Notes under the pieces: generated by a model
What the model was told of the DNA's origin: nothing
The model's input: only the letters and a program-made list of their open reading frames with translations
Databases searched by the model: none
NCBI RefSeq assembly: GCF_001280005.1
Contig: NZ_LGDW01000071.1
Span: 1 to 16,450, forward strand
Origin: Streptomyces sp. NRRL WC-3618
Lineage (GTDB): Bacteria; Actinomycetota; Actinomycetes; Streptomycetales; Streptomycetaceae
Direction: 5' to 3'
Length of the DNA: 16,450 bases
Made by a program: the position numbers and the translations under genes
Shown here: piece after piece, positions 1 to 6,825 of the stretch
Layout of the letters: every line of letters starts with the position of its first letter
How positions within the stretch are numbered: position 1 is the first letter of the stretch

Positions 1-2
1 CC

Positions 3-1172
3 TCCGCCCCTTCCTCTCCCTCGCCCTCCGCGTCGGAGACAACCGCCGCCCCCGCCGCCCCCGTTCGCGTCGGTGACGTCATCGCCAGCGCGCCCGCTCC
101 GGGTGCCCCCGACGGTCTGCTGGCCGAGGTGACCGAGGTCGTCGGCGAGGCGCCGAGCGGCGGTACCGAGGTGGTCACCAAGTCCGCCGAACTCAGCTCC
201 GTACTCGGTGAGAGCAAGGCCAAGGGCGAGGTCCCGGTGGACCCGGCGGCCATCGACGTCGATCCGCTCGTCGAGGGCGTGAAGGTCTCCTGGGCGAAGA
301 CCGGCGACCTCACCTTCGGCCCCGAGGGCGCCAGGCTCCCGCTGGGCAGCCTGCGCATCGACGTGGGCGCCGCCATCGCCACGGCCGAGGGCGCCCCCGC
401 CTCGGCGTCGGCCTCCGTGCGGGGCTTCGTCCAGCTCGCACCCGAGGTCGCCTTCTCGTACGACGGTTCCGGGGGCGGGCGAGGCTCCGCGCCCGGCGGC
501 GCGTTCCTCGGGCTGACCGGTGACTGGGCCTCGAAGTGGTCGCTGAAGGGCCGCGCGGCCGCGACCACCGCGACCGACGGCAAGCCCCTGCGCATCCCCT
601 TCGCGAAACTCCACGCCGACCCCGTCATCCAGGCGGGCCCCATCCCGATCGTCGTCAACCTCGACCTGGTCTGCTATTTCCAGGTCGCCGCCGACGGCGA
701 GGTGACCGTCGACGTCGAGCAGGACCTCAAGGGCGACTTCCGCGTCGGCGGCACCTTCTCCTGGAGCAAGGGCTGGACGCCGGTCAGCGAGTCCGCGATG
801 ACCGGCACACCGGTGGGCGTCAAGGTCACGGCGAGGGGCGACGTCAAGGCGTCCCTGGGCGCCGAGGCGTCGATCGGCCTGTACGGCACCGTAGGCGTCA
901 GCGCCGACCTCGCCCCGTACCTGCGCGCGGAGGCCGCAGCCTCCGCGGAGGGCTCGAGCGACGGCACGGGCTCGGTGTCCGGCTCCTGGGCCCTGTACGG
1001 GGGAGTGGACCTGTCGGGCGCCCTGCAGATCCAGCTGACCATCTTCGGCACGCCGATCTTCCAGCACCGGATCCCGCTGGGGGAGCTGCACAAGGAGTGG
1101 CCGTTGGCGAAGGGGGAGGCGTCGGCGAGCACGCCACCGAAGGCACCGGCGACGCTGAAACCGGCGGCCTGA
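3..1172 (+). CDS. Ala/Gly-rich, probably exported protein of unknown function (5' end missing)
   Basis: The reading frame is open from the first bases of the window, so the true start lies upstream; an internal GTG at 129 could start a shorter product but nothing marks it as a real start. The visible part is about 389 residues. It opens with a Ser/Pro/Ala-rich low-complexity stretch typical of an unstructured linker, followed by a Gly/Val/Ser/Thr-rich region with alternating hydrophobic residues that looks beta-rich (for example the stretches around SLRIDVGAAIAT and IPIVVNLDLVCYFQVAADG). I see no membrane helix or sortase motif near the C-terminus, which ends in a Pro/Ala-rich tail. A signal peptide, if present, is outside the window. 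The composition suggests a secreted or surface-associated protein, but this is inference; I do not recognise the family. A strong hairpin follows the stop codon. Confidence 0.75.
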   Translation, partial: SAPSSPSPSASETTAAPAAPVRVGDVIASAPAPGAPDGLLAEVTEVVGEAPSGGTEVVTKSAELSSVLGESKAKGEVPVDPAAIDVDPLVEGVKVSWAKTGDLTFGPEGARLPLGSLRIDVGAAIATAEGAPASASASVRGFVQLAPEVAFSYDGSGGGRGSAPGGAFLGLTGDWASKWSLKGRAAATTATDGKPLRIPFAKLHADPVIQAGPIPIVVNLDLVCYFQVAADGEVTVDVEQDLKGDFRVGGTFSWSKGWTPVSESAMTGTPVGVKVTARGDVKASLGAEASIGLYGTVGVSADLAPYLRAEAAASAEGSSDGTGSVSGSWALYGGVDLSGALQIQLTIFGTPIFQHRIPLGELHKEWPLAKGEASASTPPKAPATLKPAA

Positions 1173-1195
1173 CGTACGCCGGCCTACGACGACAG

Positions 1196-1229
1196 GGGTC
1201 CTTCCGTCCAGTACCGGACGGAAGGACCC
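1196..1229 (+). terminator. Strong hairpin terminator after the Ala/Gly-rich protein gene
   Basis: A perfect 14-bp inverted repeat (GGGTCCTTCCGTCC and its complement) encloses a 6-base loop, starting 24 bases after the stop codon. Only two Ts follow, so it lacks the classic U-tract, which is usual for Streptomyces terminators. It separates the first gene from the methyltransferase gene. Confidence 0.8.
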
Positions 1230-1310
1230 TTCGGTCATGTACCCCTGGAATCAGCCGAGTTGCTGGCAATTCTGTTGCGGGAACGCCGGCTTCGTCGGTG
1301 GAATACCTCC

Positions 1311-2075
1311 ATGACCCATGACGGCCCGGCGGACCATCTGGAGCAGAACCGACGCTTTTGGGATGAGGAGGCGGCCGCGTGGCACGAGCCGCTGGCCCGT
1401 GATCACTGGGCGCAGACGGAACCGTCCTGGGGATTGTGGGCCACCCCCGAGTCGCGGGCCCGCGTGCTGCCTGACGGCATCGACGGGATGCGGGCGATCG
1501 AGCTGGGCTGCGGTACCGCCTACGTTTCCGCCTGGCTGGCCAGATCGGGGGCGCACCCGGTCGGGGTCGACCTCTCGGAGAAACAGCTCGCCACTGCTCG
1601 CGCGATGCAGGCGGAGTTCGGCATCGACTTTCCCCTTGTCCTGGGCAACGCCGAGAAGGTGCCCTACGAGGACAACACGTTCGGCCTGGCGATCAGCGAA
1701 TACGGAGCCTCGCTGTGGTGCGACCCGTACCAGTGGATCCCGGAGGCAGCCAGGCTTCTCGTTCCCGGCGGACGGCTGGTGTTCATGCGCTACTCACCGC
1801 TGTACGCGCTGTGCGTACCGTCCGAGGGACCGGCATCGACCACCCTCATCCGTGGTCAATTCGGCCTGACTCGGCTGCACGCGGGGAATCGTGTGGAGTT
1901 CGTCCTGCCGCACGGTGAGATGCTCCGTCTGCTGCGGGACTGCGGCTTCGTCGTGGAAGACCTTATGGAGATTCAGGCACCCGAGTCTCCGCACCAGGGT
2001 TACCCGGAAATCTCCACCGACTGGGCCCGGAAATGGCCGAGCGAGGAGATCTGGAAAGCCCGGCTGAAAGGCTGA
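1311..2075 (+). CDS. Class I SAM-dependent methyltransferase
   Basis: A 254-residue protein with a Methyltransf_11/25-type Rossmann fold. Motif I is AIELGCGTAYVSAWLA (about residues 62-77), followed by the acidic end of strand 2 in GVDLSEKQLATARAM, and a post-I segment around LVLGNAEKVPYEDNTFGLAIS. It should move a methyl group from S-adenosylmethionine to a small molecule or macromolecule; the acceptor cannot be told from sequence. The N-terminal HLEQNRRFWDEEAAAWHEP resembles the leader of many small-molecule methyltransferases. I chose the ATG at 1311 because homology-like sequence begins there; the frame is open back to 1260, but that extension is Arg-rich and overlaps the spacer. The ribosome site is weak (GGTGGAA). 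The gene stands alone, with the terminator upstream and a convergent gene downstream. Confidence 0.85.
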   Translation: MTHDGPADHLEQNRRFWDEEAAAWHEPLARDHWAQTEPSWGLWATPESRARVLPDGIDGMRAIELGCGTAYVSAWLARSGAHPVGVDLSEKQLATARAMQAEFGIDFPLVLGNAEKVPYEDNTFGLAISEYGASLWCDPYQWIPEAARLLVPGGRLVFMRYSPLYALCVPSEGPASTTLIRGQFGLTRLHAGNRVEFVLPHGEMLRLLRDCGFVVEDLMEIQAPESPHQGYPEISTDWARKWPSEEIWKARLKG

Positions 2076-2118
2076 CGGCTCCGCGGACGCACACGGTGAA
2101 GGTCAACGCCCCGACCAC

Positions 2119-3129
2119 TCAGACGCGCTGAGGCGCACGCATCCCGGCACGCACCTGTGCGGCCAGAGCGCGCACCGTCGGATCGGCCCGGCGTACCGAC
2201 TGCCCAGGCGCCCCGGGCCCGCCCCGGCCGTCCTGGCTGCGGCACCCCCGGCAGAGTCCACCGGGCAACGCTTCCGGCCGCCCCGGCACCCCGCAGTCGG
2301 TGCACTCCATCAACAGGGGGCGCCGGGGGCCAGGAGCCACCGGGGCGGGCGGTACGACGGCCCGCTCGGGCGGCATCTTGTCGAGCAGCCGCCTGCGCAC
2401 GAGGGCCCGGGGCGAGTGCACGGGTTCCGGAAGTCCGGCGACGAGTGCGTGGGCGAGGTGCTCGGGCGTCGCGCCCCGGTCCAGCCAGTCGGCGGCGAGT
2501 TGTTCCAGGGCCGCGCAGTCGTTGGCGGACAGGACGAGACGGGGCTCTCGCAGGCCGAGCTGGGCGAGGGTGTCGTACGCGACGGAGGGCCCCGAACTCC
2601 GCTCAGCACACGGGGAGTTGAGAGGAGCGGGCGATACGGCGCGGGAGGCTTCCGGGCGGCCTTCGCGGCCTTCTTCGGAGTCCGGGTCCTCCTGGACGTC
2701 AGCCTTCCTCTGCTTCTGTACGTCGGTCACGTCACCCTTGAGGAAGGTGGCCCACCATTCGTTGTCGCGTGCGGTCCGGGACCAGTACGTGTGAACGACC
2801 CACCGCGTGCCGCTCACGCCCTCACCGGGCGGCACACTCTGACGTACCCGGCGCAGATGCCCGGCCACACCGAGTTCGTTGAGCGTGGAGCGCACGGCGG
2901 CCTGGCCGTAGAGGGGCTGCGACTTGGCGATGGTCTTGGCATCCATGGCCGCGTTCTCGCAGAGCCGGTCGAGAAGGCTCGCGAGATAGGCGGCACGGGC
3001 GGGAAGGTGGCCGAAGTCGCCCTTGCGGGGCGGTGACTGGTCGGGCGCGGAGCGCTTGCCGTACCCGGGTTTGGCCATGGGATGGGCTGCGGGGGAGGGC
3101 AGGGCAGCGCTAGGGTTCTCACAAGCCAC
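2119..3129 (-). CDS. Winged-helix (MarR-like) DNA-binding protein with C-terminal zinc ribbon
   Basis: A 336-residue protein if started at GTG 3129, which has a purine-rich ribosome site (GAAAGAAG) at good spacing; the ATG at 3078 (MAKPGYGKRS) is the main alternative and lacks one. The N-terminal third reads as a winged helix: LPARAAYLASLLDRLCENAAMDAKTIAKSQPLYGQAAVRSTLNELGVAGHLRRVRQ, followed by a conserved-looking WVVHTYWSRTARDNEWW segment. The middle is acidic and charged. Residues about 276-296 hold Cys-X2-Cys-X13-Cys-X2-Cys, a zinc-ribbon pattern. Proteins with this N-terminus recur in Streptomyces and tend to be labelled MarR-family regulators; that is from memory. It is last in a leftward cluster with a duplicated-module protein and an HD hydrolase, but has its own likely promoter. 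Targets are unknown. Confidence 0.75.
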   Translation of the reverse strand: MACENPSAALPSPAAHPMAKPGYGKRSAPDQSPPRKGDFGHLPARAAYLASLLDRLCENAAMDAKTIAKSQPLYGQAAVRSTLNELGVAGHLRRVRQSVPPGEGVSGTRWVVHTYWSRTARDNEWWATFLKGDVTDVQKQRKADVQEDPDSEEGREGRPEASRAVSPAPLNSPCAERSSGPSVAYDTLAQLGLREPRLVLSANDCAALEQLAADWLDRGATPEHLAHALVAGLPEPVHSPRALVRRRLLDKMPPERAVVPPAPVAPGPRRPLLMECTDCGVPGRPEALPGGLCRGCRSQDGRGGPGAPGQSVRRADPTVRALAAQVRAGMRAPQRV

Positions 3130-3510
3130 GAGATTCTTCTTTCTGCGAATGGTTTGGATCTTGAGGTGAGACCCCGGCGGGTGTTCCAGCATCCGACCGG
3201 GGTTGTTTCTTGTCTGGCGCGAACGCTAGACCGTCGCCACGGCGCGTCGCAAGCCGATCACAAAAAGTCACATTCGCTGGTATGGGCGCCAGTTGAGGCG
3301 CGCGCTCGGGCCGGGGGAGGGCGGGAGGGTGGGTTCAACTTCCCGCCCATTCCCTACAAAAGGGGCTCGGATCTCGGCGCCTGGAACTCGGGGCTCAGGC
3401 TTCGCCGGATTGCGGGTGCGAGCGTGCGACGCAGGGGGTTCGGGCATCGGCGGCACCCCTGAAACCCGGGTCCTGAACTCCGAGCTTCGGGGCCGACGGC
3501 TGCTGTGGGG
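3130..3510. other. Intergenic region between two leftward genes
   Basis: This 380-base stretch holds the probable promoter and leader of the leftward winged-helix gene (about 3129-3252). The rest has no convincing gene in any frame. It contains several short motifs of the type CTCGGGGCTC and CTCCGAGCTTCGGGG, similar to ones in the spacer on the other side of the small protein gene (about 3910-4020), but I could not find a clean repeat or terminator. Confidence 0.5.
3223..3252 (-). promoter_or_regulatory. Probable housekeeping promoter for the winged-helix gene
   Basis: On the minus strand, TTGCGA (3252-3247) and TAGCGT (3228-3223) are separated by 18 bases, a good match to the Streptomyces HrdB consensus. 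It would start transcription near 3216, giving a leader of about 87 bases before the GTG at 3129. Confidence 0.5.
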
Positions 3511-3882
3511 TCAGACGGTCTGCTCGATCGCCTCGAAGATGTCGGCGTCGGTCTCCTGCTGCCACTCGGGGAGGTCGGGCCAGTCGGCCACGTAACCGGG
3601 CTTCGGGTTCTCGAAGTGCTTGTACATCTGGGCTGTCCAGCAGGTCGCGACGAACCGGCCCTTCTGCTCGCGACTCAGGCGTGCCGCGTGGCCGGCGCTC
3701 AACTCCAGGAACTGGCGCACCTGTTCGCACACGGCGGCTGCGGCTTCGCGCTCCCACTCCGGGGTGTCCTCCCACGGCGTCACGTAACCCGACTTGGGCT
3801 CACCCGGGAAGTGCTTGCGTACGCCCGCGATCCACGCCTCACGGAAGATCCTGCCGTCTGCCATGCGGTTTCTTGTCGTCAT
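3511..3882 (-). CDS. Small protein with two copies of a KHF-x-PKxGYVxxW module, unknown function
   Basis: A 123-residue soluble protein from the ATG at 3882; a second ATG at 3864 (MADGRIF) is an equally possible start. It is built from two related halves. The first (about residues 14-58) contains KHFPGEPKSGYVTPWEDTPEW, the second (about 78-123) contains KHFENPKPGYVADWPDLPEW; each starts with a Trp-bearing helix and ends in an acidic or amphipathic helix. The joint contains AARLSREQKGRFVATCW. I see no signal peptide, membrane helix or catalytic motif. I do not know a named domain for it, though proteins like it occur in Streptomyces. It lies between the HD hydrolase and the winged-helix regulator, all leftward, with spacers of 140 and 380 bases, so a single transcript is possible but not shown. 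Confidence 0.75.
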   Translation of the reverse strand: MTTRNRMADGRIFREAWIAGVRKHFPGEPKSGYVTPWEDTPEWEREAAAAVCEQVRQFLELSAGHAARLSREQKGRFVATCWTAQMYKHFENPKPGYVADWPDLPEWQQETDADIFEAIEQTV

Positions 3883-4603
3883 GCGGCACCCGCGAGGTCC
3901 GCGATCCGGTGGTCCAGGTCTGAGACTCGGGTATCCGGGTTGTGGGGGCAAGGGCGATACGGAGACGGTGCGAACGTCGACTCGAACACTGACACTCGGG
4001 CCCTGTACTCCGAGCCTCGAACTCAGTTCTGCTTCTCTCCGAGGGCTGTCCGCAGCCAGTCCAGACCCCGTCGCCAGTACCGCGTCGGCGAGTTCGTTGG
4101 CCGATTTTCGTGGTGAGCCGGCGGCGGCTGTTGTCGATCCAGCGCTGGGCGTTCTCGTAACCCTGGGCCTTGTACTCGATGGCCTGGATCATGCATTCCA
4201 GCTTGTCGGCGTCCCGGGCGCAGATCGCTTCGGGGGATTCCTTCTCCTCGTACTCGGCGACGAGTTCCCGAATGGCGGAGGCCAGGATCTCGGGCATGCC
4301 GGCGACCTGGTCGGCGGTGACGGCCTGTGGGTCCGCGCTGGGGGCGTACTTCTTGCCGAGGTGGTTGACGTCGCCGGTCCGGGTCTCCTGGGAGTCGTGC
4401 CATACGGCGAGGTAGGTGGCCCGTGCGGGGTCGGCGCCTTCGAGTTTCGCGATGATCGTCGCGAGGAGGACGGTGCGCCAGGAGTGCTCGGCGACGGACT
4501 CAGGGTCGCGTACGCCGGCCATCCACCAGCCGGTGCGCTTGGTCTGCTTCAGGGTTCCCGCCTCGTACAGGAAGCGCGCCACCGCGGACAGGTCTTCAGC
4601 CAC
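3839..4603 (-). CDS. HD-domain phosphohydrolase (YfbR/HDDC2-like), 3' end probably frameshifted
   Basis: The start is GTG 4603, with GAGAGGAG 7 bases upstream. The HD core is intact: His40 (SVAEHSW), the His69-Asp70 pair (VWHDSQET) and a downstream Asp in ARDADKLE (131/133), the metal-binding set of the YfbR-type 5'-deoxynucleotidases and HDDC2 proteins. A nucleotidase role on dNMPs is therefore plausible but not proven. Read literally the frame continues to a stop at 3839 (254 residues), but after about residue 166 it becomes Arg/Gly-rich, with the reading of another frame. Sequence resembling the true C-terminus (LADAVLATG, then LDWLRTALGEKQN and a TGA at 4023-4025) appears in the other two frames, implying two extra bases and an original protein of about 192 residues. 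The literal tail also overlaps the next gene's start by 44 bases. It diverges from the F420-type oxidoreductase gene. Confidence 0.75.
   Translation of the reverse strand: MAEDLSAVARFLYEAGTLKQTKRTGWWMAGVRDPESVAEHSWRTVLLATIIAKLEGADPARATYLAVWHDSQETRTGDVNHLGKKYAPSADPQAVTADQVAGMPEILASAIRELVAEYEEKESPEAICARDADKLECMIQAIEYKAQGYENAQRWIDNSRRRLTTKIGQRTRRRGTGDGVWTGCGQPSERSRTEFEARSTGPECQCSSRRSHRLRIALAPTTRIPESQTWTTGSRTSRVPHDDKKPHGRRQDLP
4023..4108 (-). other. Apparent double frameshift at the 3' end of the HD gene
   Basis: Reading leftward, the family-like sequence moves from frame one to frame two somewhere within 4108-4091 (near an AAAA run and a CGAAC) and to frame three within 4070-4064 (beside a GGGG run), each equal to one extra base. 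The stretch from GTG 4603 to TGA 4023 is 581 bases, which is 193 codons plus two bases, as expected for two insertions. Both sites are at or near short homopolymers, so sequencing error is as likely as real decay. Confidence 0.6.
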
Positions 4604-4619
4604 CGTCGGTCTCCTCTCA

Positions 4620-4634
4620 CGCCTCGGCGAGGCG
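4620..4634. promoter_or_regulatory. 15-bp palindrome upstream of the HD gene (possible operator)
   Basis: CGCCTCG-G-CGAGGCG is a perfect palindrome with 7-bp arms and a single central base, 16 bases before the HD gene GTG and inside the 154-base region shared with the divergent oxidoreductase gene. It could be a repressor site or a leader hairpin; no regulator is assigned. Confidence 0.35.
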
Positions 4635-4757
4635 GATCGCGTACCGGATGCCGACGAGTGTGGACGACGTTGCGGGCGCGCTGCCAGCGACGCCCTGGTT
4701 TCGTGGCGGATGGCGGCAGGAGCACGGCGGTCTGCGTGCGTGACTACGGTGAGTTGT

Positions 4758-5183
4758 ATGAAACTCTCGCCGCTCGCTGCCCGGGAACGTTTTGTCGCGT
4801 CGCCTGTCGCCCGGCTGGCGACGGCCGACCCCCAAGGGGTGCCCCACGCGGTACCCGTGACCTTCGTCGTCCTGGGCGACACCCTGTACTTCGCCGTCGA
4901 TCACAAGCCCAAAAGCACCTGGGATCTGCGGCGGTTGCGCAACATCCGGGAGAACCCGTCGGTGACCGTGCTGGTCGACCACTATGACGAGGACTGGTCC
5001 CGGTTGTGGTGGGCTCGTGCCGATGGTCGTGGGGAAGTCCTGGAGGACGGTGAGGAGCGGTACCGCGCGGTGGAGTCGCTGTGCGGCAAGTACGACCGGT
5101 ATGGCCAGTACAAGGATTCCCCTCCCCAGGGTCCCGTGGTCGCTGTTCGCGTCGAGCGGTGGAGCGGCTGGGCTTTCGCATAG
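4758..5183 (+). CDS. PPOX-class F420-dependent oxidoreductase, Rv0121 family (TIGR03668-like)
   Basis: A 141-residue split-barrel flavin/deazaflavin-binding protein. The order of motifs matches the Rv0121 group: VARLATADPQGVPHAVPVTFVV (about residues 16-37), AVDHKPKSTWDLRRLRNIRENP (about 45-66), then VTVLVDHYDEDWSRLWWARADGR (about 68-90) and a C-terminal GPVVAVRVERWSGWAF. The family binds coenzyme F420 and is expected to reduce small organic substrates in the cytoplasm; the natural substrate of this group is not established. I chose ATG 4758, where family sequence begins, with GGTGAG upstream at short spacing; the frame is open back to 4416 but that part overlaps the divergent HD gene. Length is normal. 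It appears monocistronic. Confidence 0.88.
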   Translation: MKLSPLAARERFVASPVARLATADPQGVPHAVPVTFVVLGDTLYFAVDHKPKSTWDLRRLRNIRENPSVTVLVDHYDEDWSRLWWARADGRGEVLEDGEERYRAVESLCGKYDRYGQYKDSPPQGPVVAVRVERWSGWAFA

Positions 5184-5206
5184 ATAGAGCTTGTAGATAG
5201 AGCTTG
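5181..5206. repeat. Perfect tandem pair of a 13-bp repeat spanning a stop codon
   Basis: TAGATAGAGCTTG occurs twice head to tail (5181-5193 and 5194-5206). The first copy begins with the stop codon of the oxidoreductase gene. It is relatively AT-rich for this genome and looks like a recent slippage duplication. The rest of the spacer to 5355 shows nothing else I can name. Confidence 0.85.
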
Positions 5207-5355
5207 CGGCCGCCCTGCGTTGCCGCGCACCGCGCCCTCCGCCGCGTGCCGCGTTCCGCCTCCCCCAGTCGTGACCGAGTCCGAGTTCGAGGGGCCGTAA
5301 GAGATTCGCCTCGGCCGTACATCTCCCGGTTGACGGACGAAATCATGGAGGTGCA

Positions 5356-5934
5356 GTGAAACGACGACGAACCGCGGTCGGCGGGCCCGCCGGGCATCAG
5401 GCTCTGGAGGTTCTGTACGCGGCTCACGCCGACCGGGTCCTGGGGTATCTGCGGCACCGTACGGACCGGGAGACGGCACAGGAGATCCTTTCGGAGACCT
5501 TCGTGCTGGCCTGGCGCAAGTCCGGGGCCGTCCCGGACGACGCCCTGCCGTGGCTGCTCGCCTCGGCCCGGCGTCTGCTCGCCAACCGCGTGCGGTCCGA
5601 CCAGCGGCGCCGTGCGCTGACGGAGCGTATGTCCGCGCTGGCCGACCCGCCCCGGACGCAGGAGATCGGGGACGTCATAGGGACGCGCTCCGAGGTGGCC
5701 GCCGCTCTGTTGGAACTGTCCGAGCCGGACCGGGAGGTGCTTCTGCTGAGCGCCTGGTACGACCTGACGGCCCGACAGGCGTCCGTGGTCATGGGCTGCA
5801 CCGCCGCCACCTTCGCCGTACGCCTGCATCGGGCACGTAAACGATTCGCGGCCGCCCTGGCACACGCGGACCGCACACAGCCCGGCCCCGGCACTCGCCC
5901 CCAACTCCACATCGCCCAGCGGGAGTCAGCATGA
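5356..5934 (+). CDS. ECF-like RNA polymerase sigma factor
   Basis: A 192-residue sigma-70-family protein. Region 2 covers roughly residues 15-85 (ALEVLYAAHADRVLGYLRHRT, then AQEILSETFVLAWRK and LLASARRLLANRVRS). Region 4 covers about 113-170, with ALLELSEPDREVLLLSAWYDLTARQASVVMGCTAATFAVRLHRARKRF forming the helix-turn-helix for the -35 element. There is no region 1.1 or 3, and length fits an ECF sigma factor. The start is GTG 5356, preceded by a perfect GGAGG four bases away. The stop overlaps the next start as ATGA, so the following membrane protein is translationally coupled and is the likely regulator. I found no convincing autoregulated ECF promoter upstream. Confidence 0.85.
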   Translation: MKRRRTAVGGPAGHQALEVLYAAHADRVLGYLRHRTDRETAQEILSETFVLAWRKSGAVPDDALPWLLASARRLLANRVRSDQRRRALTERMSALADPPRTQEIGDVIGTRSEVAAALLELSEPDREVLLLSAWYDLTARQASVVMGCTAATFAVRLHRARKRFAAALAHADRTQPGPGTRPQLHIAQRESA

Positions 5935-6551
5935 AGCACACCGTCATCAAACGGACCGTCACCAAGCAGCGGCGCGACCTCGACCTCGACCTCGCCGCAG
6001 TCCGGGCGGTACGTCCCGACAGTGACCGTCTCGACGGCTGGGCGGCGTCCGACGACGGTCGGGCCGTGCTGCGGGACATCCTGCGACGTACCGCCGAGCC
6101 GCACGCCCCCGCCGGTTCCGGCAGGCGCCGGCGCATGGTGCTGGTCGGCGGAGCCGTGGCCGTGCTGCTCGGCGGCGCCACCACCGCGGCCGTGGCGACG
6201 CTCGGGCCCTGGGGCGACGGGCGCAACGTCATGTGCGCGCGCACGCTGTCGGCCGAGGCCGACCTGAGCGACCTGCCGTTGAAGGTCAGGAAGGAGTTCG
6301 ATCCGCACCAAGCGGCTCGTTCCTGCGCGGCGTCCTGGGACCACCTGTGGCAGGGCGTGGAACCGGGCGCCTCTAGGCCGGTCCGTTTCGCGGCCTGTTA
6401 CTACCCGAAGGCCCAGCCCGACCGTGGCGCTGCCTCCGACTCCCCGGGGCGCGAGTCGCTCGGCGGGCCGGTGATCTACCCGGCGGACGGCTACCCGACG
6501 GAGACGGCGGCCTGCGCGGCCATCGGCTCCAAGCCTGTCGTGGGCGGTTGA
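5931..6551 (+). CDS. Single-pass membrane protein coupled to the sigma factor (putative anti-sigma or regulator)
   Basis: A 206-residue protein whose ATG overlaps the sigma-factor stop. The N-terminal 68 residues are charged and should be cytoplasmic (VRAVRPDSDRLDGWAASDDGRAVLRDILRRTAEP). An Arg-rich stop (RRRR at 65-68) precedes one membrane helix at about 69-90, and the remaining 115 residues should lie outside the membrane. The outer part has four cysteines (about 102, 132, 156, 195), enough for two disulfides. It lacks the HxxxCxxC zinc motif of ZAS anti-sigma factors. The layout (sigma, then overlapping one-pass protein with a cytoplasmic head) is that of an anti-sigma factor, but the role is inferred from position and topology only. 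Confidence 0.75.
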   Translation: MKHTVIKRTVTKQRRDLDLDLAAVRAVRPDSDRLDGWAASDDGRAVLRDILRRTAEPHAPAGSGRRRRMVLVGGAVAVLLGGATTAAVATLGPWGDGRNVMCARTLSAEADLSDLPLKVRKEFDPHQAARSCAASWDHLWQGVEPGASRPVRFAACYYPKAQPDRGAASDSPGRESLGGPVIYPADGYPTETAACAAIGSKPVVGG

Positions 6552-6634
6552 GGACGACCGGGACTGTTCAGCTCGGCTGATTCCTGGGATGCCTGACTGT
6601 CGGTGGCTTTCCAGCGTCGGCATCGGCAGCGGTG

Positions 6635-6688
6635 GGCGACGGTACGGGGAAGGCGGACCTGGTGTCCGGTGGGGGCCGTACCGTCGTC
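6635..6688 (+). terminator. Long-stem hairpin after the sigma-factor operon
   Basis: CGACGGTACGG (6637-6647) pairs perfectly with 6676-6686, extended by a G-U and a G-C pair to 13 pairs. The 28-base loop can form a small inner GGAC/GTCC stem. No T-tract follows, so termination is probable but not certain. Confidence 0.45.
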
Positions 6689-6796
6689 GCCAAGGGGCGG
6701 ACATGACGGGCTAAACGGTGGCATAGACGGCGGGCGAAACGGCGTCCGCCGGATCTGCCTGCGGAAACCTGGCCGAAATCTTTTTGTCTCAAACTC

Positions 6797-6825
6797 TTGC
6801 GCGTCGACTGGTCCGGGGCTAAGTA
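6797..6825 (+). promoter_or_regulatory. Probable promoter of the LacI-family gene
   Basis: TTGCGC (6797-6802) and TAAGTA (6820-6825) are 17 bases apart, an HrdB-like promoter. Transcription would start near 6832, giving a leader of about 37 bases that contains the GAAGGA ribosome site at 6857. Confidence 0.55.

Noticed and set aside
3794..4987. A 397-codon plus-strand open frame over the HD gene
   Set aside because: It is the reverse of the HD gene, whose motifs and ribosome site are convincing.
5345..5359. A four-codon frame (MEVQ-stop) overlapping the sigma-factor GTG
   Set aside because: It is formed by the ribosome site itself and has no ribosome site of its own; coincidence is likely.
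4744..5910. A 388-codon minus-strand open frame over the oxidoreductase and sigma-factor genes
   Set aside because: It is antisense to two genes with clear motifs and has no recognisable content.
5424..6704. A 426-codon minus-strand open frame over the sigma-factor operon
   Set aside because: It is antisense to the operon and Arg/Gly-rich without motifs.
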